The notes under the pieces: model-generated
Databases searched by the model: none
Seen by the model: the letters and a program-made list of their open reading frames with translations, nothing else
Told to the model about the DNA's origin: nothing
Assembly: GCA_003540955.1 (NCBI GenBank)
Contig: DPMX01000236.1
Location: forward strand, 1-5,665
Length of the DNA stretch: 5,665 nucleotides
DNA from: Gammaproteobacteria bacterium
GTDB lineage: Bacteria; Pseudomonadota; Gammaproteobacteria; Ga0077536
Direction: 5' to 3'
Program-made: the position numbers and the translations under genes
Shown here: positions 1-4,980 of the stretch, piece by piece
Numbering within the stretch: position 1 is the first letter of the stretch
Layout of the letters: every line of letters begins with the position of its first letter

Positions 1-555
1 AGCTGCTCCCGCGCATACCTACATGCATCGCTGTCATTAGTTGCGGTTGGTTATTTATTGTTGATGTATTTTGTTGGCGCTCAACCAACACACGGGAATC
101 TGGTGCGGAACGTTGAAGGTGGGGTTTTGCAATCGGAGCTCAAAAATATTACCAGTGTTGAAATTACTACGACCAATGGTAGGGAAAAATATACGAGACG
201 AGATCTATCTTGGCACAACGCACTAAGTGGTTTTCCTTTAACGAAAGAGAATTCAGTCGAATTAAAAAAAGCGATTACATTCATGCAGACTGCGGCTCCT
301 GTTCGCGTTCTAAGGCCAGAAGAATTTGCAGCTGCAGATGATGGTCGTTTCGGACTGGGGAAAGGGGTGTTAGATATAGAATTCTCTACTAGCGCCGGAA
401 CTGTGTTGGCTGTTGGTTTTGGCAATCATGCAAATGACGGGATACTCCGTTATATGCAAGTTATTGGGCGACCGGAGATCTATTTAATGTCTGGTTTTGT
501 TGGTGACGCTTGGGAAGGTGTGGCCTACTTTGATGCGGCGACAGTTCAAAAATAA
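1..555 (+). CDS. DUF4340-like membrane-anchored protein, 5'-truncated by window edge
   Basis: The frame is open from base 1 to the TAA at 553-555 (184 visible codons), so the true start lies upstream. TTG or ATG codons at 58-66 are internal to a hydrophobic stretch and are not credible starts. Visible residues 6-28 (YLHASLSLVAVGYLLLMYFV and following) form one transmembrane helix, with the rest predicted outside the cytoplasm. The soluble part begins with a beta-rich segment (SVEITTTNGREKYTRRD, then a Trp), followed by a helix and then FGLGKGVLDIEF, AVGFGNHANDGILRYMQV and EIYLMSGFV. This order resembles DUF4340: a 'VxxI...W' repeat, then 'GL..P...v.l..G....l.lG......yy......vy'. DUF4340 proteins are often encoded with GldG-like and ABC-2 transporter genes, so such genes may lie just upstream; that is inference. 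The gene converges on the oxidoreductase with a 32-bp gap. Function is unknown and the family call is moderate. Confidence 0.72.
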   Translation, partial: SCSRAYLHASLSLVAVGYLLLMYFVGAQPTHGNLVRNVEGGVLQSELKNITSVEITTTNGREKYTRRDLSWHNALSGFPLTKENSVELKKAITFMQTAAPVRVLRPEEFAAADDGRFGLGKGVLDIEFSTSAGTVLAVGFGNHANDGILRYMQVIGRPEIYLMSGFVGDAWEGVAYFDAATVQK

Positions 556-573
556 AACTGACTCGTCGGGTTT
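555..573 (-). terminator. Possible intrinsic terminator of the oxidoreductase gene
   Basis: Read on the minus strand, a short imperfect hairpin (AAACC, bulged C, GA, loop CGAG, TC, AGTTT) is followed by the T-rich run TTTTATTTTTG. It sits 15 bp past the oxidoreductase stop and overlaps the stop of the converging gene. On the plus strand the hairpin lacks a T-tract, so it is probably one-directional. The stem is weak and includes a G-T pair, so confidence is limited. Confidence 0.4.
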
Positions 574-587
574 CCTGATTTGAACGA

Positions 588-2606
588 TCAAAGTACCTCG
601 ACGATCACTTCAGTCGCGTGCACACTGGAGCTTTCACCCATGTCGGTTTTAATCGGGGTATGAACGCTATTTACATTAACTGCGCCACCTTCAAGTGATG
701 GCCATCGCCCTTTATAGGATATGACGACCCCGGCGAGCACATTGGCGTCAACCTGAGCAACGAGATCGATTGATCCAGTCACATTTCTCAAACGCAGTCG
801 GGACCCATCGGTGGCGCCGATCCGAGCGGCATCTGTTTCGTTAATTAATGCTGTTGCCGGCCCGGCCCTACGAGCAATTGTAGGGTCATTGGCATAGGAG
901 TCGTTTAGCCGCCATTTCGAGGCCGGCGTCAGTAGCCGGAAATGACCATCTTTGGTCTGTCGGTCTACAGATGGTTGCGGTGTGCGAGGCAACCCTAGCG
1001 CTTCAGCAGTATTTGAGGCGATTTCTATCTTGCCACTCGTGGTTTCGAATTTCCCGTTCTCAAACATAAGAATCGGATCGTCGCTAATATAAAAATGACC
1101 CCGCGATTTTAATCCAGCGAAATCTAAACCGACGTTCATTTCCATCATCATGCGATCAATAAGTGTCTCGTCGTCTTCGAATAGCGTTGGCTCAACTAAG
1201 TTCATCTTTCTTGCTAGTCGGCGAAATATTTCTTGATTGGGCAGGCTTTCGCCTACAGGCTCCATGACTTTGGCTTGTGCACCAATATGTAAATGAAAGT
1301 AGCTCCAGGTTATATCATCGAACTCAAGAAAACTCGCGGCGGGTAAAACTATATCAGCGTAGGCTGCCGTATCGGTCGGAAAACAATCGATCACTACTGT
1401 AAATAAATCAGTGCGCGAGACCGCTTTGCGCAACGCTCCTTGGTCCGCGGCCGAAGCTAGTGGATTAGTATTCCAAGTAATTAAAGCTTTGAATTCGTCC
1501 GGGTTTGCAAGCCTGGTTGCGAGATCCATATGGCTGATCGTCTTTCCAGGTTGCTTGCAAAGGCCGGCGCCGCCTAGCGTATCCCAGTTGATACCCGCCA
1601 TCCCAGGTGTAAAGTTCAAATAGCAAAAGCCGGCGCCGGGTTTACCAATATTTCCGGTCAGACTTGGCAGTAACCCTATTGCACGCATGATGTTCCCGCC
1701 ATTCGGTTGGCGCTGTAATCCCTGGCCGCACCACAATAGTGAAGGGCCGGTTCCGTATATCTCAGCGGCATTTACTAGTAATTCAACGGGGATGCCGGTT
1801 TGTGAATGCGTCCACTGTGGGTCGCAACGATCTATAGTTTCGACAATCTCATCTGCACCAAGCGTGTGGTCGTCTATGTAGCTCTCATCAAACTTTCCGA
1901 GTTCGCGTAGCACATGTAATAGTCCGAACGCGAGCGCGGCATCCGAACCGGGTTTTAATTGTAAGTGCAAATCCGCGGTGGCGGCTGACTCAGAATATAT
2001 CGGGTCAATGACTATTATTTTTGCGGGCGAGTCTTCCAACCAGTGCTCGTGTGCATGAGGCGCAGAGTGTGAAGGGTTTGCGCCCCATACTAAGATGCAA
2101 TTGGAATCTTTTGCAGTCCGGGGATCGAAACCCTTTAACGAATTGCCGAATAGTAGGTTCCATGCGACATGTCCTGCTGCGTTGCAGATACTGTCCGGAT
2201 CAACGACCGATGCGCCGAGGTAATTGAAAAAGCGATCCGGAAATTTGTACGCAATGAGCGAGAGTGTGCCAGTGTAGTGAGTGTGTAATATTTTTTCAGC
2301 GCCGTCCTGTTGGATGATTCGATTTAGATTGGTTGCGATTTCCTCCAACGCAAAATCCCAGGAGATACGTTCATATTTCGCACTTCCTTTGTCGCCGATC
2401 CGTCGCAGCGGGTAGTTCAATCTTGAATCCGAATCCTGCCAGACACCGTTATATGCGATGGCGCATTTACTACACAAGCGCCCGCGGGTAACAGGGTGTT
2501 TTGGATCTCCTAGAATCCGGGGCGCAGCATCATCCCGGATTTCGGCTAAGACCCCACAACCGTCGTAACAGTCTCGGGGACAGCTCGTACGAATGGTCTT
2601 TTTCAT
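588..2606 (-). CDS. Molybdopterin (bis-PGD) oxidoreductase, single catalytic subunit, 672 aa
   Basis: This belongs to the complex iron-sulfur molybdoenzyme family (COG0243, DMSO reductase superfamily), which carries out two-electron redox or, rarely, non-redox chemistry at Mo or W. Numbering from the chosen start, the N-terminus holds a 4Fe-4S motif Cx3Cx3Cx27C (Cys9, 13, 17, 45; CPRDCYDGCG then GRLCSKC), with the usual Lys two residues later. Cys141 in DPDSICNAAGH falls where the family has its metal-ligating Cys/Sec/Ser. VWGANPSHSAPHAH (about 173-186) and LQLKPGSDAA (about 216-225) are cofactor-domain motifs. The molybdopterin-dinucleotide-binding domain spans about 557-672, including NVNSVHTPIKTDMGESSSVH. 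No Tat or Sec signal is present, so it is probably cytoplasmic. An ATG at 2627 adds seven residues but has no Shine-Dalgarno; the ATG at 2606 has AGAGGA upstream. No ferredoxin-like or membrane subunit is encoded nearby, so electron partner and substrate are unknown. Confidence 0.93.
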   Translation of the reverse strand: MKKTIRTSCPRDCYDGCGVLAEIRDDAAPRILGDPKHPVTRGRLCSKCAIAYNGVWQDSDSRLNYPLRRIGDKGSAKYERISWDFALEEIATNLNRIIQQDGAEKILHTHYTGTLSLIAYKFPDRFFNYLGASVVDPDSICNAAGHVAWNLLFGNSLKGFDPRTAKDSNCILVWGANPSHSAPHAHEHWLEDSPAKIIVIDPIYSESAATADLHLQLKPGSDAALAFGLLHVLRELGKFDESYIDDHTLGADEIVETIDRCDPQWTHSQTGIPVELLVNAAEIYGTGPSLLWCGQGLQRQPNGGNIMRAIGLLPSLTGNIGKPGAGFCYLNFTPGMAGINWDTLGGAGLCKQPGKTISHMDLATRLANPDEFKALITWNTNPLASAADQGALRKAVSRTDLFTVVIDCFPTDTAAYADIVLPAASFLEFDDITWSYFHLHIGAQAKVMEPVGESLPNQEIFRRLARKMNLVEPTLFEDDETLIDRMMMEMNVGLDFAGLKSRGHFYISDDPILMFENGKFETTSGKIEIASNTAEALGLPRTPQPSVDRQTKDGHFRLLTPASKWRLNDSYANDPTIARRAGPATALINETDAARIGATDGSRLRLRNVTGSIDLVAQVDANVLAGVVISYKGRWPSLEGGAVNVNSVHTPIKTDMGESSSVHATEVIVEVL

Positions 2607-2618
2607 TTTCGATACTAG

Positions 2619-2624
2619 TCCTCT
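2619..2624 (-). promoter_or_regulatory. Shine-Dalgarno AGAGGA supporting the 2606 start
   Basis: The minus strand reads AGAGGA, then 12 nt, then ATG (2606-2604). The spacing is longer than ideal, but the alternative ATG at 2627 is preceded only by the pyrimidine run CCCTTCCTTTTT. This favours the downstream start without settling it. Confidence 0.45.
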
Positions 2625-2696
2625 CATAAAAAGGAAGGGTCTAGTCGTAATTGTCCTTAAAAAGCTGAACGGTTATTGTATCTCTATTTGGGACGC

Positions 2697-2718
2697 TGGG
2701 TGCCATTTATGCCACCCA
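2697..2718. repeat. Short inverted repeat in the leader between the KfrA-like gene and the oxidoreductase
   Basis: TGGGTG (2697-2702) pairs with CACCCA (2713-2718), with a possible inner CAT/ATG extension after one C-C mismatch. A second, wider pairing is ATTTGGG (2686-2692) with CCCAAAT (2715-2721), which competes for the same right arm. Neither strand has a T-run directly after the stem, so it does not look like an intrinsic terminator. It lies in the 110 to 130 bp gap, where it could be an operator, an attenuator-like leader hairpin or a processing site. It may also be chance. Confidence 0.35.
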
Positions 2719-2736
2719 AATGTAAGCAAGAAGGGA

Positions 2737-3267
2737 TCATTCCTTATTAGTTTTATATAGATCGAGTTGTGCGCCGCGGTAACTTTTTGGTGTAACCGGA
2801 GAATCAACCCGGCTCGGTTTAACGGTATCAGCCTTAGGTGGACCTCGTTCTTGCTGCAGATCGCTTTTCCAATTTTCGAATATTTCCCGTTGTCGGAGTA
2901 CTTCAAGCTCTTTTGCCCTTATAAGGTCTGTCATCACCGCACATTTAGTCTCTGCCGCTGTGACACGCTCCTCAAGCTGGGTTATGGCTTGACGCATATG
3001 CTCGACCTCTTTCTCACGGGAAGAAAGGGCATCTAGTAGGTATCTTTTTGCAGCGCAGGCTTCAGTTACAGTGGGAGATGCCCGTTTTGGGAGGAAACCT
3101 GGTGTGTCAGTCGCGTCCTTGCCCTTTAATAGCCGCCCGATTAATTCGGGGGAGCCATGTCCAATGTATTTTCGGATAGCGATTATACCGTGAGCCTTAC
3201 CCGTCGACCGTAAGTAGTCACGTGCATTGATGACGTCGGTCTTGTTAATGGTTGCCAGGCGTCCCAT
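2737..3267 (-). CDS. KfrA_N-type DNA-binding protein with coiled coil, 176 aa
   Basis: Residues 8-50 match the N-terminal DNA-binding domain found in plasmid KfrA proteins: NKTDVINARDYL, TGKAHGIIAIRKYIG, then GHGSPELIGRLLKG, where the family has a 'G.GS...I...L..W' helix-turn-helix end. A linker (51-68) leads to a long charged heptad-rich segment (about 69-141; REKEVEHMRQAITQLEERV) that should form a coiled coil, followed by a basic, Pro-containing tail. KfrA of plasmid RK2 is longer (about 300 residues), autoregulates and oligomerises through its coil; chromosomal relatives are mostly uncharacterised. The start is well supported by GGAG six bases before the ATG. It is divergent from the CoA-transferase across an AT-rich repeat-bearing region and is followed in the same direction by the oxidoreductase. 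It is probably a DNA-binding regulator or nucleoid-type protein acting locally, which is inference. Presence of this gene alone does not make the window a plasmid. Confidence 0.85.
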   Translation of the reverse strand: MGRLATINKTDVINARDYLRSTGKAHGIIAIRKYIGHGSPELIGRLLKGKDATDTPGFLPKRASPTVTEACAAKRYLLDALSSREKEVEHMRQAITQLEERVTAAETKCAVMTDLIRAKELEVLRQREIFENWKSDLQQERGPPKADTVKPSRVDSPVTPKSYRGAQLDLYKTNKE

Positions 3268-3273
3268 ACGTTA

Positions 3274-3277
3274 CTCC
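3274..3277 (-). promoter_or_regulatory. Ribosome binding site of the KfrA-like gene
   Basis: The minus strand reads TTTTGGAGTAACGT and then ATG: a GGAG core with a six-base spacer. This is the best ribosome binding site in the window and fixes the start at 3267. Confidence 0.75.
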
Positions 3278-3304
3278 AAAAGTCTTAATTAGAAATATTT
3301 TCCG

Positions 3305-3387
3305 TATAGTATAATATGATCTAGGAATTATCGGACCTAAAGACCTAATGTAAAAGTTTCTGATATTTCCTAATTTATTATACTATA
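3305..3387. repeat. Long imperfect inverted repeat with outward-facing -10-like boxes
   Basis: TATAGTATAATA (3305-3316) is the exact reverse complement of TATTATACTATA (3376-3387). Inside these arms, TAGGAATTATC (3322-3332) pairs with GATATTTCCTA (3362-3372) with one mismatch. The arms are thus about 26-28 nt, with a central 29-bp spacer (3333-3361) holding a tandem GACCTAA (3334-3340 and 3342-3348, 8-bp period). Each arm, read outward, ends in TATTATACT, which contains the -10-like hexamer TATACT: one faces the KfrA-like gene and one the CoA-transferase. Candidates are an operator or divergent promoter, a cruciform-forming site, or a KfrA-like protein binding site. The repeats are seen; the role is inferred. 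Confidence 0.7.
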
Positions 3388-3394
3388 AGTTACA

Positions 3395-3411
3395 TTATAA
3401 TATAATTATAA
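3395..3411. repeat. 17-bp AT palindrome
   Basis: TTATAAT and ATTATAA are perfect inverted copies separated by ATA, eight bases beyond the right arm of the long inverted repeat. In DNA this AT-rich such palindromes arise readily by chance, so alone it is weak. Its closeness to the larger repeat suggests an extended protein-binding or easily melted tract. Confidence 0.4.
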
Positions 3412-3521
3412 ATCATTTTAAATTCTAAATATATTATAATAAATATTCTCGCTCATCACAAAAATATAGCGAAAAAAGGACCCTGTGACCGCCAATTATA
3501 TTATATAGTTTTCTTTATATG

Positions 3522-3542
3522 CATACGAAATTGTAACGTATG
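3522..3542. promoter_or_regulatory. Candidate operator: CATACG-N9-CGTATG
   Basis: A perfect 6-bp inverted repeat with a 9-bp spacer lies about 160-180 bp upstream of the CoA-transferase start. TTCGTA (3544-3549) also mirrors TACGAA (3524-3529), so two overlapping dyads share the left half. Its mixed composition makes it less likely to be chance than the surrounding AT palindromes. Two 8-bp palindromes follow: GCATATGC (3572-3579) and TTCGCGAA (3599-3606). It is possibly a transcription factor site; the factor is unknown. Confidence 0.4.
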
Positions 3543-3586
3543 ATTCGTAAAAGTAAGCATCATTCAACCTCGCATATGCTAATGGT

Positions 3587-3616
3587 TTACGCATAATTTT
3601 CGCGAAGGTTATGAGT
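3587..3616 (+). promoter_or_regulatory. Weak candidate promoter for the CoA-transferase
   Basis: TTTACG (3587-3592) is followed after 18 bases by TATGAG (3611-3616), each 4 of 6 to the sigma-70 consensus. It would start transcription about 80 bp before the CoA-transferase and lies next to the operator-like palindromes. It would also abolish translation of the small ORF beginning at 3611, so both calls cannot hold. Low certainty. Confidence 0.2.
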
Positions 3617-3727
3617 TGTATTGGTTTGGTGGGTTTTGCGATTTTCTATATGGGGCCTGCGAATGGGGTTATTATTCCGTTGAGGGTGTCAATGCGACGC
3701 CATGGGAAATCACTCTATGTCAGATAA
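3611..3727 (+). CDS. Possible 38-codon upstream ORF overlapping the CoA-transferase start
   Basis: ATG at 3611 opens a 38-codon frame ending in TAA at 3725-3727. The product would be hydrophobic at first (MSCIGLVGFAIFYMGPANGV) and basic at the end (RVSMRRHGKSLYVR). AAGG lies only two bases before the ATG, a poor spacing. The frame overlaps the CoA-transferase start by 11 to 26 bases, an arrangement typical of translational coupling or of a leader peptide. It begins where the AT-rich tract ends and composition becomes gene-like. I do not recognise it. It could be a small membrane peptide, a remnant of a lost gene, or a chance frame. Confidence 0.22.
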   Translation: MSCIGLVGFAIFYMGPANGVIIPLRVSMRRHGKSLYVR

Positions 3728-4904
3728 AAACTTACTTGCGGGAGTCAGAATCCTCGACTTCTCTCGGTATATTGCTGGACCTTATTGCGCGGCTCTCCTC
3801 GGTTATTTGGGAGCCGATATCACCAGGGTTGAGAAGCCCGGAGGGAGTGAGGACCGACCTGTTGTCCCGATTGGTGGTGATGGTGGCGCTGTTTTTGCAC
3901 AAAGTGCCGGGAATAAGAAAAGCCTAACTATGGATCTTGGTCATGCTAGCGCCCCTGAAATTATACGGCGATTAGTGGTTTTAGCGGACGTTGTGATCGT
4001 TAATCATCCACCCACTGGGGTGCGCAAATTAGGACTTGACTACGATACATTGAAAGCTATTAAGCCCGACATCATCCTCACTACCCAAACAGCCTATGGA
4101 CATCAAGGACCTTGGAAGGAGCGGGGAGGATTCGATGGGATAGGCCAGGTGATGTCAGGAGCCGCTTATTTTTCGGGCAGTCCCGATAAGCCGGTCAAAA
4201 CCGCGGCCCCCTACGTGGATTTTGGTACGGCATTGTATAGCGCTTTTGGAACGTTAGCGGCGTTGTATCAGCGCCGCGATACTGGACGTGGGCAGCATGT
4301 ACAGGCATCGTTGTTGGGCACGGCCTTATCGTTCTTCAGTCCAATGCTTATAGAACAAAAGGCGATCGGTGCGAACCGTGTACCTAGTGGCAATCGGTCA
4401 CAAACATCGTCGCCATCAGATATTTTTGTTACTTCGGATGGTCATATTTTGCTTCATGTGGTTGGAAACGGCATTTTTAAGCGGCTATCGGCGGCTGTTG
4501 GTCGGGAGGATTGGATCGATGATCCAAGACTACAAAGCGATGAAGGACGGGGTGGGAAACGTGATGAAATATGTAATTATCTCGCCCAGTGGTGCTCCAA
4601 GCGTGATAGCAATACTGTCCTCGAAAAAATGGCCGCAGCTGGTGTGCCTTGTGGTCCCGTATTAGACCCACAAAGCGCCCTCGAGCACCCACAGGTTGAG
4701 GCGATGGAGTTTTTCAGAAAAATTTCGATGTCGGGTATAAGTGATGGTGTGGCGGTGGCAGATTTCCCAGTGTCGATGAGCGATGCAGACACAGGACTTA
4801 GATCGGGCGCGCCAGAAAAAGGGGAACATACGGAAGCGGTGCTCCTAGAAGTTGGTTATTCGATTGACGAAATTTCAGAGCTACGGCGAGCTGGCGCCAT
4901 CTAG
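3702..4904 (+). CDS. CaiB/BaiF (family III) CoA-transferase, 400 aa
   Basis: This gene encodes a formyl-CoA-transferase-type enzyme, which moves CoA between acyl-CoA and a carboxylic acid through Asp-linked anhydride intermediates in the cytoplasm. The N-terminus LAGVRILDFSRYIAGPYCAALLGYLGAD with RVEKPGGSEDR is the family signature. FDGIGQVMSGAAYFSG and then YVDFGTALYSAFGTLAALYQR with TGRGQHV follow. Asp173 in YVDFG occupies the position of the catalytic Asp (Asp169 in Oxalobacter formyl-CoA transferase). The later ASLLGTALSF, SPSDIFVTSDGHI, VPCGPVLDPQSALEHPQV and the C-terminal GEHTEAVLLEVGYS are also typical. Length is normal (about 400). The ATG at 3702 has no clear ribosome binding site; ATG at 3717 (MSDKNLL) has GGGA nine bases upstream and may be the real start. 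The substrate is not deducible. A terminator separates it from the HMG-CoA-synthase-like gene, though pathway partnership is plausible. Confidence 0.95.
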   Translation: MGNHSMSDKNLLAGVRILDFSRYIAGPYCAALLGYLGADITRVEKPGGSEDRPVVPIGGDGGAVFAQSAGNKKSLTMDLGHASAPEIIRRLVVLADVVIVNHPPTGVRKLGLDYDTLKAIKPDIILTTQTAYGHQGPWKERGGFDGIGQVMSGAAYFSGSPDKPVKTAAPYVDFGTALYSAFGTLAALYQRRDTGRGQHVQASLLGTALSFFSPMLIEQKAIGANRVPSGNRSQTSSPSDIFVTSDGHILLHVVGNGIFKRLSAAVGREDWIDDPRLQSDEGRGGKRDEICNYLAQWCSKRDSNTVLEKMAAAGVPCGPVLDPQSALEHPQVEAMEFFRKISMSGISDGVAVADFPVSMSDADTGLRSGAPEKGEHTEAVLLEVGYSIDEISELRRAGAI

Positions 4905-4922
4905 CCGAACCGCGGCTTTTTT
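4903..4922 (+). terminator. Intrinsic terminator of the CoA-transferase gene
   Basis: AGCCG (4903-4907) pairs with CGGCT (4913-4917) around a 5-base loop and runs into six T's (4917-4922). The stem is short but four of its five pairs are G-C. It begins inside the TAG stop codon (4902-4904), so it is unusually tight to the gene. Confidence 0.7.
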
Positions 4923-4980
4923 ATTGGGGTGTCAGGGTAAATTTATAAACCAATTCAACTAGGGTTAAAAAGTATAAATT

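Larger units (their letters stand above)
3285..3610. other. AT-rich divergent intergenic region
   Basis: Between the KfrA-like start (3267) and the CoA-transferase start (3702) lie 434 bp without a convincing gene. By hand count 3301-3600 is 26% GC (78/300) and 3361-3420 is only 12% (7/60), against about half in the adjoining genes. It holds many TATAAT-like and ATTATA-like strings on both strands, so several -10 boxes are possible, but no good -35 partner is visible. Composition returns to normal near 3605. The region contains the repeats listed separately and presumably the promoters of both divergent genes. Confidence 0.8.

Noticed and set aside
58..66. TTG/TTG/ATG as the start of the DUF4340-like protein
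   Set aside because: The frame is open to base 1 and the upstream codons complete a transmembrane helix, so a start here would cut the helix in half.
2540..2627. Tat signal peptide on the molybdoenzyme
   Set aside because: The N-terminus goes straight from MKKTIRTS into the FeS cysteines with no twin arginine and no hydrophobic segment.
2673..2906. Minus-strand frame of about 77 codons overlapping the end of the KfrA-like gene
   Set aside because: It is out of frame with a well-supported gene, has no ribosome binding site or recognisable domain, and looks like a shadow. A +1 frameshift extension of the KfrA-like protein is also unneeded because that protein ends naturally.
3305..3387. Insertion sequence, MITE or CRISPR unit
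   Set aside because: There is no transposase, no target-site duplication that I could see, and no repeated spacer structure; only a single dyad with a tandem 7-mer in its core.
3616..3927. Plus-strand frame of about 103 codons over the CoA-transferase start
   Set aside because: Most of it lies out of frame inside the N-terminal signature of the CoA-transferase and has no domain of its own.
4923..4980. Sigma-70 promoter for the HMG-CoA-synthase-like gene
   Set aside because: TATAAA occurs at 4944-4949 but the nearest -35-like string (TTGGGG, 4924-4929) is only 14 bases away, so the pair is not supportable.
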